Below, in pieces: positions 8,140-15,369 of a stretch of 19,320 bases of DNA. The position numbers were made by a program, and so were the translations under genes. Numbering within the stretch: the stretch's first letter is position 1; the number at the start of each line of letters is the position of its first letter. The stretch lies in the NCBI GenBank assembly GCA_902580265.1, contig CACHJY010000022.1:1-19320 (forward strand). Direction: 5' to 3'. This DNA is from an uncultured Alphaproteobacteria bacterium. GTDB lineage: Bacteria; Pseudomonadota; Alphaproteobacteria; Rhodobacterales; Rhodobacteraceae. A model generated the notes under the pieces. The model did no database searches and was not told where the DNA came from. It saw only the letters and a list, made by a program, of their open reading frames with translations.

Positions 8140-8991
8140 ATGGTAGAAAATACGAAGAAAACAGCCGATTTAAGCAGAGTGGAGTTAAAAATTTTTACCG
8201 AGCAAGAGAAACAGAGCCTTTTTGAGAACGCGATAGATATAGTCTATGAGGCTGGAAAAATAACAAATAGCTATTTTAAACAAAATCTGATTATTGAGAA
8301 TAAAGCTGTGAATTCTTTCAATCCTGTTACTATTGCTGATAAGTCAGCAGAAAAAAAAATCAGGGCATTGATTGAAAAGCTCTATCCAAATGATTCAATA
8401 GTTGGGGAAGAGTATGGAAAGAAAAGTGGTTCAACTGACTTCACGTGGATTATAGATCCCATTGATGGAACAAAAGCCTTTATTTCAGGCATTCCAACAT
8501 GGGGAATACTATTATCCCTGGTTCGAAACGGCAAACCAATAATGGGTGTTATTTATCAGCCATTTACCAGCGAGCTTTTTTGGGGAGGTTTTGGAAAAGC
8601 TTTCAAAAAAATCAACGCAACCGGTGATAATCCAAAGTCTATGAGCGTCAGAAAGTGTAACAATTTAGCTAATGCAGTTGTTGCAACGTCGTCTCCGACT
8701 ATACCAAACCAACTATTTCAAACTGGTTTAAATGAAATAATGAGACTGTCAAAGTTAGATAGGTATGGATTAGACTGTTATGCATATGCAACGCTAGCTG
8801 ATGGATGTATTGATGCAGTAATTGAATTTGGTCTTCAAGAGTATGATGTTAGAGCTCCTGAAGCTATAGTCTTATCTGCAGGTGGCATAATTAGTAATAT
8901 TGACGGATCTTATCCATTGAAAGGAGGTGATGTGATTGCCTCCGGTGATCCTAGAGTTCATGAGCAAATAATCAAAGTTTTTAATAGCTGA
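8140..8991 (+). CDS. hisN: Histidinol-phosphatase, HisN/inositol monophosphatase type
   Basis: The enzyme would remove phosphate from histidinol phosphate in histidine synthesis, or from a related sugar or inositol phosphate; the fold is magnesium-dependent and cytoplasmic. Metal-binding motifs are all present: GEE at 89-91, WIIDPIDGT at 103-111 (D106, D109 and G-T) and YD at 235-236 ahead of an SAGG loop. FISGIPTWG after the DPIDGT box, RYGLDCYAYATLADG near 208 and GLQEYDV look like alphaproteobacterial HisN rather than classical SuhB. The 283 residues include an N-terminal extension of about 20 residues. The start has no clear ribosome site. There is no other histidine gene in the window, so a general inositol-phosphatase-like role remains possible. 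Confidence 0.78.
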   Translation: MVENTKKTADLSRVELKIFTEQEKQSLFENAIDIVYEAGKITNSYFKQNLIIENKAVNSFNPVTIADKSAEKKIRALIEKLYPNDSIVGEEYGKKSGSTDFTWIIDPIDGTKAFISGIPTWGILLSLVRNGKPIMGVIYQPFTSELFWGGFGKAFKKINATGDNPKSMSVRKCNNLANAVVATSSPTIPNQLFQTGLNEIMRLSKLDRYGLDCYAYATLADGCIDAVIEFGLQEYDVRAPEAIVLSAGGIISNIDGSYPLKGGDVIASGDPRVHEQIIKVFNS

Positions 8992-9000
8992 TTTTAATCA

Positions 9001-9939
9001 TTATAATTTGAGAAATTTATGCATTAGTGATAATGCTTCTGTTCTAATTTCTTCCTTTTCAATCAAGATTTCATGTTGAGCTTTTTTAATAGTTGCTACA
9101 TTTATGAAAGCGTACCTGTTAATTAATCGCATAACCGCTAAGTTATCAGTTATTTTTTCTTGTTCTGCTAGCAATACCAGTATTTTTGTATTTGGTATGT
9201 TAGCTAGGTTCAGTGCGTCAATCTCCTTTAATATTGCAATAACATAACCTAAAGTCGGCGTGCCACTATGTAACTCAGGATTTTCTTTTAATATTGTCTG
9301 CAAACGATTAAACTGCTCCCTATCAGAGGTAAGTGTGTTTGATTTGAAGTCTATTGTCAGAGAATATGGCTTATATTTTTCTGGTCTTTGTTGGGTAAGC
9401 ATTATACATCCAAAAAGGCGCAATGCTTTTTCAAATTTTATAAATAACCTTTGAATTGGTCTAGGCACGTAGGGGAAATTACCCCAGAGTGGAGATAGAA
9501 AAATATATTTATCAAAACATAGTGGCTCTGATATAAGTCTTCTCAATGCTATAAGACAGCCTAAGGAGTGAGCGACTAAGTACCATGGAGTAGTTAACTT
9601 TCTTCTTTTCGCTAAATCTAATATAGCATCTAAGTCTAACTGATATTCCTTAGCACTAGAAACGTGCTGGATTTTGGGTCTGGAAGGAAATGGTCTATCT
9701 GAAAGCCCCCAGCCTCTCCAATCGAGTGAGGCAACGTTAAATTCTTTTTTTATGAAAAACTCAAATGTCTCTGAGTACTTTTCAATGAATTCACGATGAC
9801 CGGTTAGAAAGAAAATTGTTCCATAAGCTTTCTTTTTTTGTACCATCCAAAGTGCAGTCCGTAACTTTCGCCCATCCCCAGATTCTTCAAATGATATTAG
9901 ACCGTTCTCAAGCAGATATTTCTTGAGACTTTTTTTCAT
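9001..9939 (-). CDS. Alpha/beta hydrolase, lysophospholipase-like
   Basis: This 312-residue serine hydrolase of the alpha/beta fold resembles the monoglyceride lipase/PldB group (COG2267-type). It has the oxyanion loop FFLTGHRE (43-50) and the strand SLDWRGWGLSDRP. The nucleophile elbow is AHSLG with S125. A likely acid site follows in LLAEQEK, and the late AQHEI supplies the histidine. No signal peptide is evident, so it is probably cytoplasmic or peripheral. It lies seven bases after the SCP2 gene and is surely co-transcribed, which points to a lipid or acyl-ester substrate by context only. The 3' end faces the HisN-like gene across 9 bases with no clear terminator. Confidence 0.88.
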   Translation of the reverse strand: MKKSLKKYLLENGLISFEESGDGRKLRTALWMVQKKKAYGTIFFLTGHREFIEKYSETFEFFIKKEFNVASLDWRGWGLSDRPFPSRPKIQHVSSAKEYQLDLDAILDLAKRRKLTTPWYLVAHSLGCLIALRRLISEPLCFDKYIFLSPLWGNFPYVPRPIQRLFIKFEKALRLFGCIMLTQQRPEKYKPYSLTIDFKSNTLTSDREQFNRLQTILKENPELHSGTPTLGYVIAILKEIDALNLANIPNTKILVLLAEQEKITDNLAVMRLINRYAFINVATIKKAQHEILIEKEEIRTEALSLMHKFLKL

Positions 9940-9946
9940 GGGTTTC

Positions 9947-10237
9947 TTAGGCTAAAATGCTACTTAATTCCATAGCTGCACTCATTGACCCTTCAACCTT
10001 TAATGACCCTGTCATATAGGCCTCTGTTGCGTTCATATCACCATCAAGAATTTTTGTAAAAATATCCAGAGAAGCGATTAATGTACAATCAGTCTCCTCA
10101 TCGGATACTCTTACTCCGTCACTATCCACTACTATTGAGCCCTCATCTTCAATTTTAAACTTAACGCTTGAATCAAAAGCTGCCCCGGCCATTTTATCAT
10201 CTATAGCTGCAACAGCCTTTTCCAATATTTCACTCAT
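9947..10237 (-). CDS. SCP2 sterol-transfer domain protein
   Basis: This 96-residue protein consists of a single SCP2 domain, a cupped fold that binds lipids, fatty acyl chains or acyl-CoA. The visible signature is the alternation of charged strands (SVKFKIEDEGSIVV), then DCTLIASLDIFTKIL, then the DGDMNATEAYMTGSLKVEG stretch near 67-82. All of these are typical of stand-alone bacterial SCP2 proteins. It is acidic and has no membrane segment or signal peptide. It is the first gene of a two-gene operon with the alpha/beta hydrolase and is divergent from the helicase gene. A carrier or substrate-presenting role for the hydrolase is inferred from pairing. Confidence 0.9.
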   Translation of the reverse strand: MSEILEKAVAAIDDKMAGAAFDSSVKFKIEDEGSIVVDSDGVRVSDEETDCTLIASLDIFTKILDGDMNATEAYMTGSLKVEGSMSAAMELSSILA

Positions 10238-10285
10238 AATATTCTTTCTTTCATTAAAATTCTGTTTTTTTGCTTACAGGATTCA

Positions 10286-10291
10286 TATAAC
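10286..10291 (+). promoter_or_regulatory. Candidate -10 of the helicase-S4-fdxA operon
   Basis: TATAAC (five of six matches) lies 71 bases before the helicase ATG in the divergent region 10238-10362. No good -35 sits at 16-18 bases. The rest of this 125-base gap is AT-rich. A tiny open frame (10292-10351) begins inside the predicted promoter and was rejected as a gene. Confidence 0.25.
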
Positions 10292-10362
10292 ATGGATACT
10301 AAGGAAATTTATTGTAACCTATGCTTGAAAACCTCTTACTTTAAATTATAAGATAATTTTCT

Positions 10363-12969
10363 ATGAATTTCAAACGCAGTGATAATAGTTCCTCTATATG
10401 TAGGGCGATTTTAGGTCCTACTAATACTGGCAAAACGTATTACGCATTAGAAAGAATGATTTCCTACAAAAATGGAGTGATAGGGGTCCCTTTAAGGCTT
10501 CTCGCACGAGAGATATATGATCGACTTGTATTATTGAAAGGAGCGGATAACGTTGTACTTAATACAGGTGAGGAGAAAATACGTGGAAAATTTGAGCGAT
10601 ATTGGGTCTGTACAACTGAAGCCATGCCTGCTGGAAAGACATTTGAATTTGTAGCAATAGACGAGATCCAACTTTGTGCTGATGTAGAAAGAGGGCATAT
10701 ATTTACAGAAAGGTTATTAAATTCTCGTGGACTATTTGAAACTCTATTCTTAGGATCTATTGTTATTCAGGATCTAATAAAAACTATAATCCCCGATATT
10801 GAAATAATTAGTAGAGATCGGCTTTCAAAATTAAGTTATTCTGGAAAAAAAAATATTTCCAAATTAGGGCCTAGATCAGCAGTAGTAGATTTTTCAGTTG
10901 ATAGAGTTTACGAGTTGGCTGAACATTTGCGAACATCTAAGGGTGGGGCTGCGGTGGTGTTAGGAGCACTTTCCCCAAAGACGAGAAACGCTCAGGTAGA
11001 GTTGTATCAAAATGGAGATGTAGACCATTTAGTTGCCACAGATGCAATAGGTATGGGTCTAAACTTACCAATAAATAATGTTTATTTTGCTGCTATGCAA
11101 AAATTTGATGGACGTCGATTAAGACCACTCAATACTTTAGAAATTGCTCAGATCGCTGGTCGTGCGGGGCGTTACACCACGGATGGTTTTTTTGGTGAAA
11201 CTGGAAGCATAAAGCAAATGGGAGAAGTGTTGATTTCTGATATTGAGAACAATATATTTCCAATGCTCAGAAAATTAAAATGGCGTAATACTGAGCTTGA
11301 GTTTAATAATGTTAACTCACTCATAAAATCCCTCGATTTGATAGCAAATCAAACCTATCTAGAACGCTCTCTAGAGGGGTGTGATGTTAATACTTTAAAA
11401 TTTATCAAGGTAAATAATGCTGAACTTTTAAAAGAATTGAAAAGAGATGACGTTAAGTTGTTATGGGAGACATGCCAGATACCAGATTTCAGGAAAATTT
11501 CAAATCAAGATCATGCAGATTTCATAATAAAAATCTTTGACTTTGTAAGAACAAAAGGAATCATTCCTTCAGACTGGTTAAAAATGGAAATTGCTCGTCT
11601 AGATAGTGTTCATGGTGATATAGACATCTTATCTAAACGACTATCTTTCATTAGAACTTGGTCATTTGTCGCCAACATAAACAAATGGCTATTGGATAGT
11701 GAATATTTTATTGGTGTTACCAGAAGTATCGAAGACAAGCTATCAGATGCCTTACACTTGAAACTCACACAACGATTTGTTGACCTTAGGAGGTCTGTGT
11801 TGATAAAAAGGGGAATGTCAGAAAATTTTGATAAGAAAGACTTCGAGTTACGAGAGGATAGCTGTGTTTATATAAAGGGCCATCTTTTTGGCAAAATGGA
11901 TGGGTTCGTATTTAATCTTTCTGGGGCAGATACTGTAGTAGAAAACAAAAAATTGATGCAGTTGGTGAGACCTTTTTTGCATCAACATCTTATTGGTTTG
12001 GTGACAAGTTTTTACGAGGCGCCAGATAGCGAAATATTGCTTCATAGTAATGGGCATATCATTTGGCGTGGTAGCAAAGTTGGTGAGCTAGTTAGAGGTC
12101 AAAAAATATTGACCCCAAAGGTAAAATTCATCAAGTCAGACGAGCTTGATAAAAGCAGCTTAGAGAAAATTCAAAGGAAGCTCGATATTTTTATAGTAAA
12201 TAAGATTGAGAAACTTCTGCCCAATCTTTTGAATCTTTCCAATAACAGTGAATTGAGGGGAGCCACAGCGGGGTTTGCCCATATCTTTGTAAATAATTTG
12301 GGTATTGTTATGAAATCTGAGGTTTTAGAGCAATTCAATATTATAGATAATGATGGCAAAGTTAAACTAAGGAATTCTGGTATAAGGTTTGGGTATAAGA
12401 CAATTTATGACGCAACGCTTCTTAAGCCAGAAGCATCAAAGTTAAGGATTACTCTATTTAACGCCTTCAGCAATACCACTGAGACCAAAGTGTTTCAACC
12501 CCCTCCTGGTCTGGTTACAGTTGAATACGATAAATATATTTCCAAGCAACAATATTTGGTTGCAGGTTTTTTTGTGGCTGGCAATAGGGCTGTAAGAATA
12601 GACATGCTTGAAAGACTGTATTTCTTAATTAAAGAGCATTCCAAAAATGAGTGGGTAGTAATTGAACCAGCTATGTTATCGATTACTGGATTAGGGTTGG
12701 AAAAATTTGTGGAACTCATTAAAAACCTTCGATTTGAGATCAAGCACGAGAAAGTAGAGAAAGGTGATGAGGTGATCACTCTAGAGAAGGATGATGGTCA
12801 CTATAGGGTTTTGTTTAAGAAGCAGTTGATAAATAAAAGAGTAAAAAGAATGTCAGCGTCTGAAACATTAAAAAAGACGAAGCAAAATAGAAAAAAAAAT
12901 AAGGAAAAAAAACAAATAACAACAAATGACTCCCCCTTTTCCTCGTTACAAGTTTTATTGAAAAATTGA
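10363..12969 (+). CDS. SUV3-like superfamily 2 RNA helicase
   Basis: This is an ATP-dependent helicase of the SUV3/Ski2-like type, related to the mitochondrial degradosome helicase, and likely acts on RNA. In 868 residues the N-terminal half has motif I GPTNTGKT (18-25) and motif II DEIQ (100-103). Motif V is DAIGMGLN (227-234), and motif VI is QIAGRAGR (263-270). The DEIQ and GPTNTGKT forms are characteristic of SUV3. Residues from about 330 onward are the helical C-terminal region. The last 50 or so residues are a lysine-rich tail (KKTKQNRKKNKEKK) ending SPFSSLQVLL, a short ending I associate with alphaproteobacterial homologues. It leads an operon with the S4 protein, whose start overlaps its stop, and with fdxA. 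No strong ribosome site is visible. Confidence 0.93.
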   Translation: MNFKRSDNSSSICRAILGPTNTGKTYYALERMISYKNGVIGVPLRLLAREIYDRLVLLKGADNVVLNTGEEKIRGKFERYWVCTTEAMPAGKTFEFVAIDEIQLCADVERGHIFTERLLNSRGLFETLFLGSIVIQDLIKTIIPDIEIISRDRLSKLSYSGKKNISKLGPRSAVVDFSVDRVYELAEHLRTSKGGAAVVLGALSPKTRNAQVELYQNGDVDHLVATDAIGMGLNLPINNVYFAAMQKFDGRRLRPLNTLEIAQIAGRAGRYTTDGFFGETGSIKQMGEVLISDIENNIFPMLRKLKWRNTELEFNNVNSLIKSLDLIANQTYLERSLEGCDVNTLKFIKVNNAELLKELKRDDVKLLWETCQIPDFRKISNQDHADFIIKIFDFVRTKGIIPSDWLKMEIARLDSVHGDIDILSKRLSFIRTWSFVANINKWLLDSEYFIGVTRSIEDKLSDALHLKLTQRFVDLRRSVLIKRGMSENFDKKDFELREDSCVYIKGHLFGKMDGFVFNLSGADTVVENKKLMQLVRPFLHQHLIGLVTSFYEAPDSEILLHSNGHIIWRGSKVGELVRGQKILTPKVKFIKSDELDKSSLEKIQRKLDIFIVNKIEKLLPNLLNLSNNSELRGATAGFAHIFVNNLGIVMKSEVLEQFNIIDNDGKVKLRNSGIRFGYKTIYDATLLKPEASKLRITLFNAFSNTTETKVFQPPPGLVTVEYDKYISKQQYLVAGFFVAGNRAVRIDMLERLYFLIKEHSKNEWVVIEPAMLSITGLGLEKFVELIKNLRFEIKHEKVEKGDEVITLEKDDGHYRVLFKKQLINKRVKRMSASETLKKTKQNRKKNKEKKQITTNDSPFSSLQVLLKN

Positions 12970-13364
12970 TACTCTCTGAAAAACCAACCTTATCTCAATG
13001 TCGATTAGATTTATGGCTGTGGGCAGCACGGTTCTACAAAACAAGAAATATAGCAGCATCAAATATTAAAAAAGGTCTGGTTCATCTATCTGGAAAGACT
13101 ACAACAAAGCCGGCCTCTTTAATAACTGTAGGTAATCATATACTTATTGAACAAAATTTTGTTAGAAAAACAATCTTGGTTAACGAGATAGCTTCAAAAA
13201 GAGTTTCTTTTGAAAAAGCTAAAAAATTTTATAAGATAATATTTGAAGAGAGTAGGGACCCTGCAATATTTTTCCAAGCCAAAGCACGATATAAACCTGA
13301 TAAGAAGGTGAGGAGAAATTTAAAGGCTCTCAAAGAAAAATTACACTTTCTTTCCGATAATTAA
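12966..13364 (+). CDS. hslR: S4-domain RNA-binding protein, Hsp15 (HslR)-like
   Basis: This 132-residue basic protein has an S4 domain (about 10-75), beginning CRLDLWLWAARFYKTR and continuing GLVHLSGK...KPASLITVGNHI. E. coli Hsp15 binds 50S subunits carrying a nascent chain and helps recycle stalled ribosomes; an equivalent role here is family inference. The start codon must be TTG (12966-12968): it overlaps the helicase stop in TTGA, and there is no in-frame ATG or GTG before the S4 motif. The overlap implies translational coupling. The C-terminal tail is lysine/arginine rich (KARYKPDKKVRRNLKALKEK), fitting rRNA contact. Confidence 0.88.
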   Translation: MILSEKPTLSQCRLDLWLWAARFYKTRNIAASNIKKGLVHLSGKTTTKPASLITVGNHILIEQNFVRKTILVNEIASKRVSFEKAKKFYKIIFEESRDPAIFFQAKARYKPDKKVRRNLKALKEKLHFLSDN

Positions 13365-13387
13365 ATCCTATTATACTAGTAGGATTT
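13363..13387 (+). repeat. Perfect 8-bp inverted repeat between hslR and fdxA
   Basis: AAATCCTA (13363-13370) and TAGGATTT (13380-13387) are exact inverted copies with a 9-base loop. The left arm covers the last two bases of the hslR stop. The right arm ends three bases before the fdxA ribosome site (AGGGAG, 13391-13396). It could be an attenuator, an RNA-processing or stability element, or a binding site. It is not followed by a T run, so it is a poor terminator. Confidence 0.6.
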
Positions 13388-13402
13388 ATTAGGGAGAACT
13401 GA

Positions 13403-13741
13403 TTGACATACATAGTCAACGATAAGTGCATAGGGTGTAAATATACCGACTGTGTGGATGTTTGCCCAGTAGATTGCTTTTACGAGGGTGAAAACATGCT
13501 TGTAATCCACCCCGATGAATGTATTGATTGTGGAGTCTGTGAACCAGAGTGTCCTGTAGATGCAATAAAGCCCGACACAGAGCCTGATGCGGCCGAATGG
13601 GTTGAGTTTAACAGAAAATATTCTGAGCAATGGCCAAATATTACAATTAGAAGAGATCCACTACCAGATGCAGAAAAAATGGATGGTGAGAGCGGTAAGT
13701 TTGAAAAATTCTTCTCCGATAAACCTGGAGACGGAGATTGA
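13403..13741 (+). CDS. fdxA: 7Fe ferredoxin (3Fe-4S plus 4Fe-4S)
   Basis: FdxA is a small cytoplasmic electron carrier closely similar to Azotobacter ferredoxin I. In 112 residues the cysteines sit as in that protein: C9, C17 and C50 for the 3Fe-4S cluster, and C21, C40, C43 and C46 for the 4Fe-4S cluster. Two further cysteines, C12 and C25, are probably free. [18 protein letters not shown] and the tail [15 protein letters not shown] are family hallmarks. The start is TTG: an in-frame TGA lies immediately before it (13400-13402), and AGGGAG (13391-13396) is six bases upstream. The last 15 residues are acidic and glycine-rich. It sits in the conserved order helicase-S4-fdxA-carD. Confidence 0.96.
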   Translation: MTYIVNDKCIGCKYTDCVDVCPVDCFYEGENMLVIHPDECIDCGVCEPECPVDAIKPDTEPDAAEWVEFNRKYSEQWPNITIRRDPLPDAEKMDGESGKFEKFFSDKPGDGD

Positions 13742-13766
13742 CTTTTAGGTAGCTATTTTTTATTAG
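13738..13766 (+). promoter_or_regulatory. Candidate promoter of carD inside the fdxA end
   Basis: TTGACT (13738-13743) overlaps the fdxA stop codon and is followed, after 17 bases, by TATTAG (13761-13766, four of six matches). A transcript would start near 13773, about 35 bases before the carD ATG. This would give carD an expression level separate from the upstream operon. Confidence 0.4.
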
Positions 13767-13807
13767 GTGTGTTACATAAAATTTTTCAATTTAATGGTGA
13801 TTTTTAA

Positions 13808-14320
13808 ATGGATAGTGAAGTATCAAATAGTGATTTTGAAATTAATGATTTTGTTGTTTATCCCTCGCATGGAGTGGGCAGGATAGTGGATGAAGAAGTA
13901 CAAAATGTTGCGGGCTTTGAGCTTAAACTTTATGTCCTTACATTCGAGAAGGATAAAATGACGTTAAAGGTGCCAAAAGATAAAATAGAGTCGACTGGAA
14001 TGCGTAAGCTATCTAGCCCAAACACCATTGGAAAAGCATTACAGGTAATCAGTGGTAAAGCCAAAGTCAAAAGGGCAATGTGGTCGCGACGCGCTCAAGA
14101 TTATGAACAAAAAATAAATTCAGGGGAGCTCATTCTAATTGCTGAAGTGGTAAGAGATCTTCACCGAAGCGATGAGCAAAGAGAGCAATCTTACTCTGAA
14201 AGGCAACTCTACGAGGCGGCTTTAGAACGGCTAACGAGAGAAATAGCGGCTGTTGACGGCGTTGAGGAAAAAAAAGCACAAGAGAAAGTAGATAAGGTTT
14301 TAGATGGTAAAGCGGCATAG
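13808..14320 (+). CDS. carD: CarD/CdnL-family RNA polymerase-binding regulator
   Basis: CarD-family proteins bind the RNA polymerase beta subunit and stabilise the open promoter complex, notably at rRNA and biosynthesis promoters; the Caulobacter member is CdnL. The 170 residues have an N-terminal Tudor-like RNAP-interaction domain (about 10-65, with FVVYPSHGVGRI). A helical C-terminal domain (about 70-160) contains the conserved W92 in MWSRRAQDYEQKI. The tail is alanine- and lysine-rich. GGTGA precedes the ATG by about nine bases. A 66-base gap separates it from fdxA and contains a promoter candidate. Its 3' end faces the AttH-like gene over 5 bases. Confidence 0.95.
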   Translation: MDSEVSNSDFEINDFVVYPSHGVGRIVDEEVQNVAGFELKLYVLTFEKDKMTLKVPKDKIESTGMRKLSSPNTIGKALQVISGKAKVKRAMWSRRAQDYEQKINSGELILIAEVVRDLHRSDEQREQSYSERQLYEAALERLTREIAAVDGVEEKKAQEKVDKVLDGKAA

Positions 14321-14325
14321 TTCGA

Positions 14326-15363
14326 CTAATAACCAGTCATTTCTAAATAACCGACACCGGATGCATCACCACTGAATGAAATTGGTCCTTCCCAGTAGGG
14401 AAACCTAGTGTCCATCCAAGAGTTAATATTCAGAGTCTCGGTATTGATAGTTAGAGGATTGTTGCCAAGAAAAGAAATTCTCCATTTTGTCGGAATTTGT
14501 CTTCCTTTGACTGTGGAATAAGCGACCTCCTCAAGTTTGAATTCATTAGCATTAAGCAGTTTTTTAGTTCCATCTTGGTCAATCCATGATCCAGATAGAA
14601 AATGATTGCCAGAAGCATTTCGCACCTTAAAAAGCATTACTTTTCTTCCATTATCAAGATGTAAAGAAAACCAATCCCAGCCGAGCTGGCTTTTGTTTAA
14701 TAGGTTACTCGACCATTCACGGTCTAACCAACCTACCCCTTTTACCACATGCCGCTCTCCATTCAAAATGACCCACCCTTCGATAGTATAGAAGGGTTGA
14801 CTGTAATAGTGGGATGCTTCTCCTATTTCGGATTTTTTGCTAAAGCCAGAATTGCCTTGTAGAACTGGTTCAAATTTGGTCGAGAATTTTAATGAGAACG
14901 AGAAGTCTACACCGCTAGAATCTAATTGGATGGTTTTTAGTTGATCATCTCCCGTGATCCTCCAATTATCTATCCAGGCTTTGAATGGGTTTAGTGTGAC
15001 TCCTGCTTGCCCACTATCTTCTCGTGCAAAACGCTCTTCAAAATAATGCAATTCATTTGTAGTTATTGCGCTATGGGCCATCCAAAAGCCATTTAGATGT
15101 TTAGGTTTTTTGCTGGATATTGGCCTTAGATTACTCTTAAACAAGGTCCACTGTATGCCTAAATTTTCGATGGATTCCGACTTGAGATTCGCAGTGACAT
15201 ACCACCATTCAATTCTAAAGTTTTTATGCGGGCCATGATCTTTTGGAAAAGTAATCTGATAGTTAGGGTTCGCTTCATTGAATTTATTATTATGTTCATC
15301 AGCCATCGAGCTAAAATCAAATAACCAAAAACAAAACAAAACTGCTAATATCTTTTTTCTCAT
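14326..15363 (-). CDS. Secreted lipocalin-like hydrolase, AttH/CrtC-type
   Basis: This 345-residue exported protein is in the family called predicted secreted hydrolase or lipocalin-like (AttH, related to carotenoid 1,2-hydratase CrtC). Residues 1-21 are a signal peptide (basic start, hydrophobic core, SSMA cleavage before DE). Family blocks follow: EWWYVTANL near 52, FWMAHSAIT near 95, and the diagnostic WLDREWSSNLL and GWDWFSLHLDNGRK in the middle. The catalytic activity of AttH proteins is not established, so hydrolase is only a family label. It follows the FtsX-type permease by six bases, in the order ATPase, permease, AttH seen in att clusters. It probably acts in the periplasm on a hydrophobic substrate. 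Confidence 0.88.
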   Translation of the reverse strand: MRKKILAVLFCFWLFDFSSMADEHNNKFNEANPNYQITFPKDHGPHKNFRIEWWYVTANLKSESIENLGIQWTLFKSNLRPISSKKPKHLNGFWMAHSAITTNELHYFEERFAREDSGQAGVTLNPFKAWIDNWRITGDDQLKTIQLDSSGVDFSFSLKFSTKFEPVLQGNSGFSKKSEIGEASHYYSQPFYTIEGWVILNGERHVVKGVGWLDREWSSNLLNKSQLGWDWFSLHLDNGRKVMLFKVRNASGNHFLSGSWIDQDGTKKLLNANEFKLEEVAYSTVKGRQIPTKWRISFLGNNPLTINTETLNINSWMDTRFPYWEGPISFSGDASGVGYLEMTGY

Positions 15364-15369
15364 AAAGAT

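Noticed and set aside
10292..10351. 19-codon open frame with a CNLC motif before the helicase gene
   Set aside because: A two-cysteine pattern in 19 residues is easily random. Its ATG lies at the predicted -10/start region, so it would not be fully transcribed, and it has no ribosome site.
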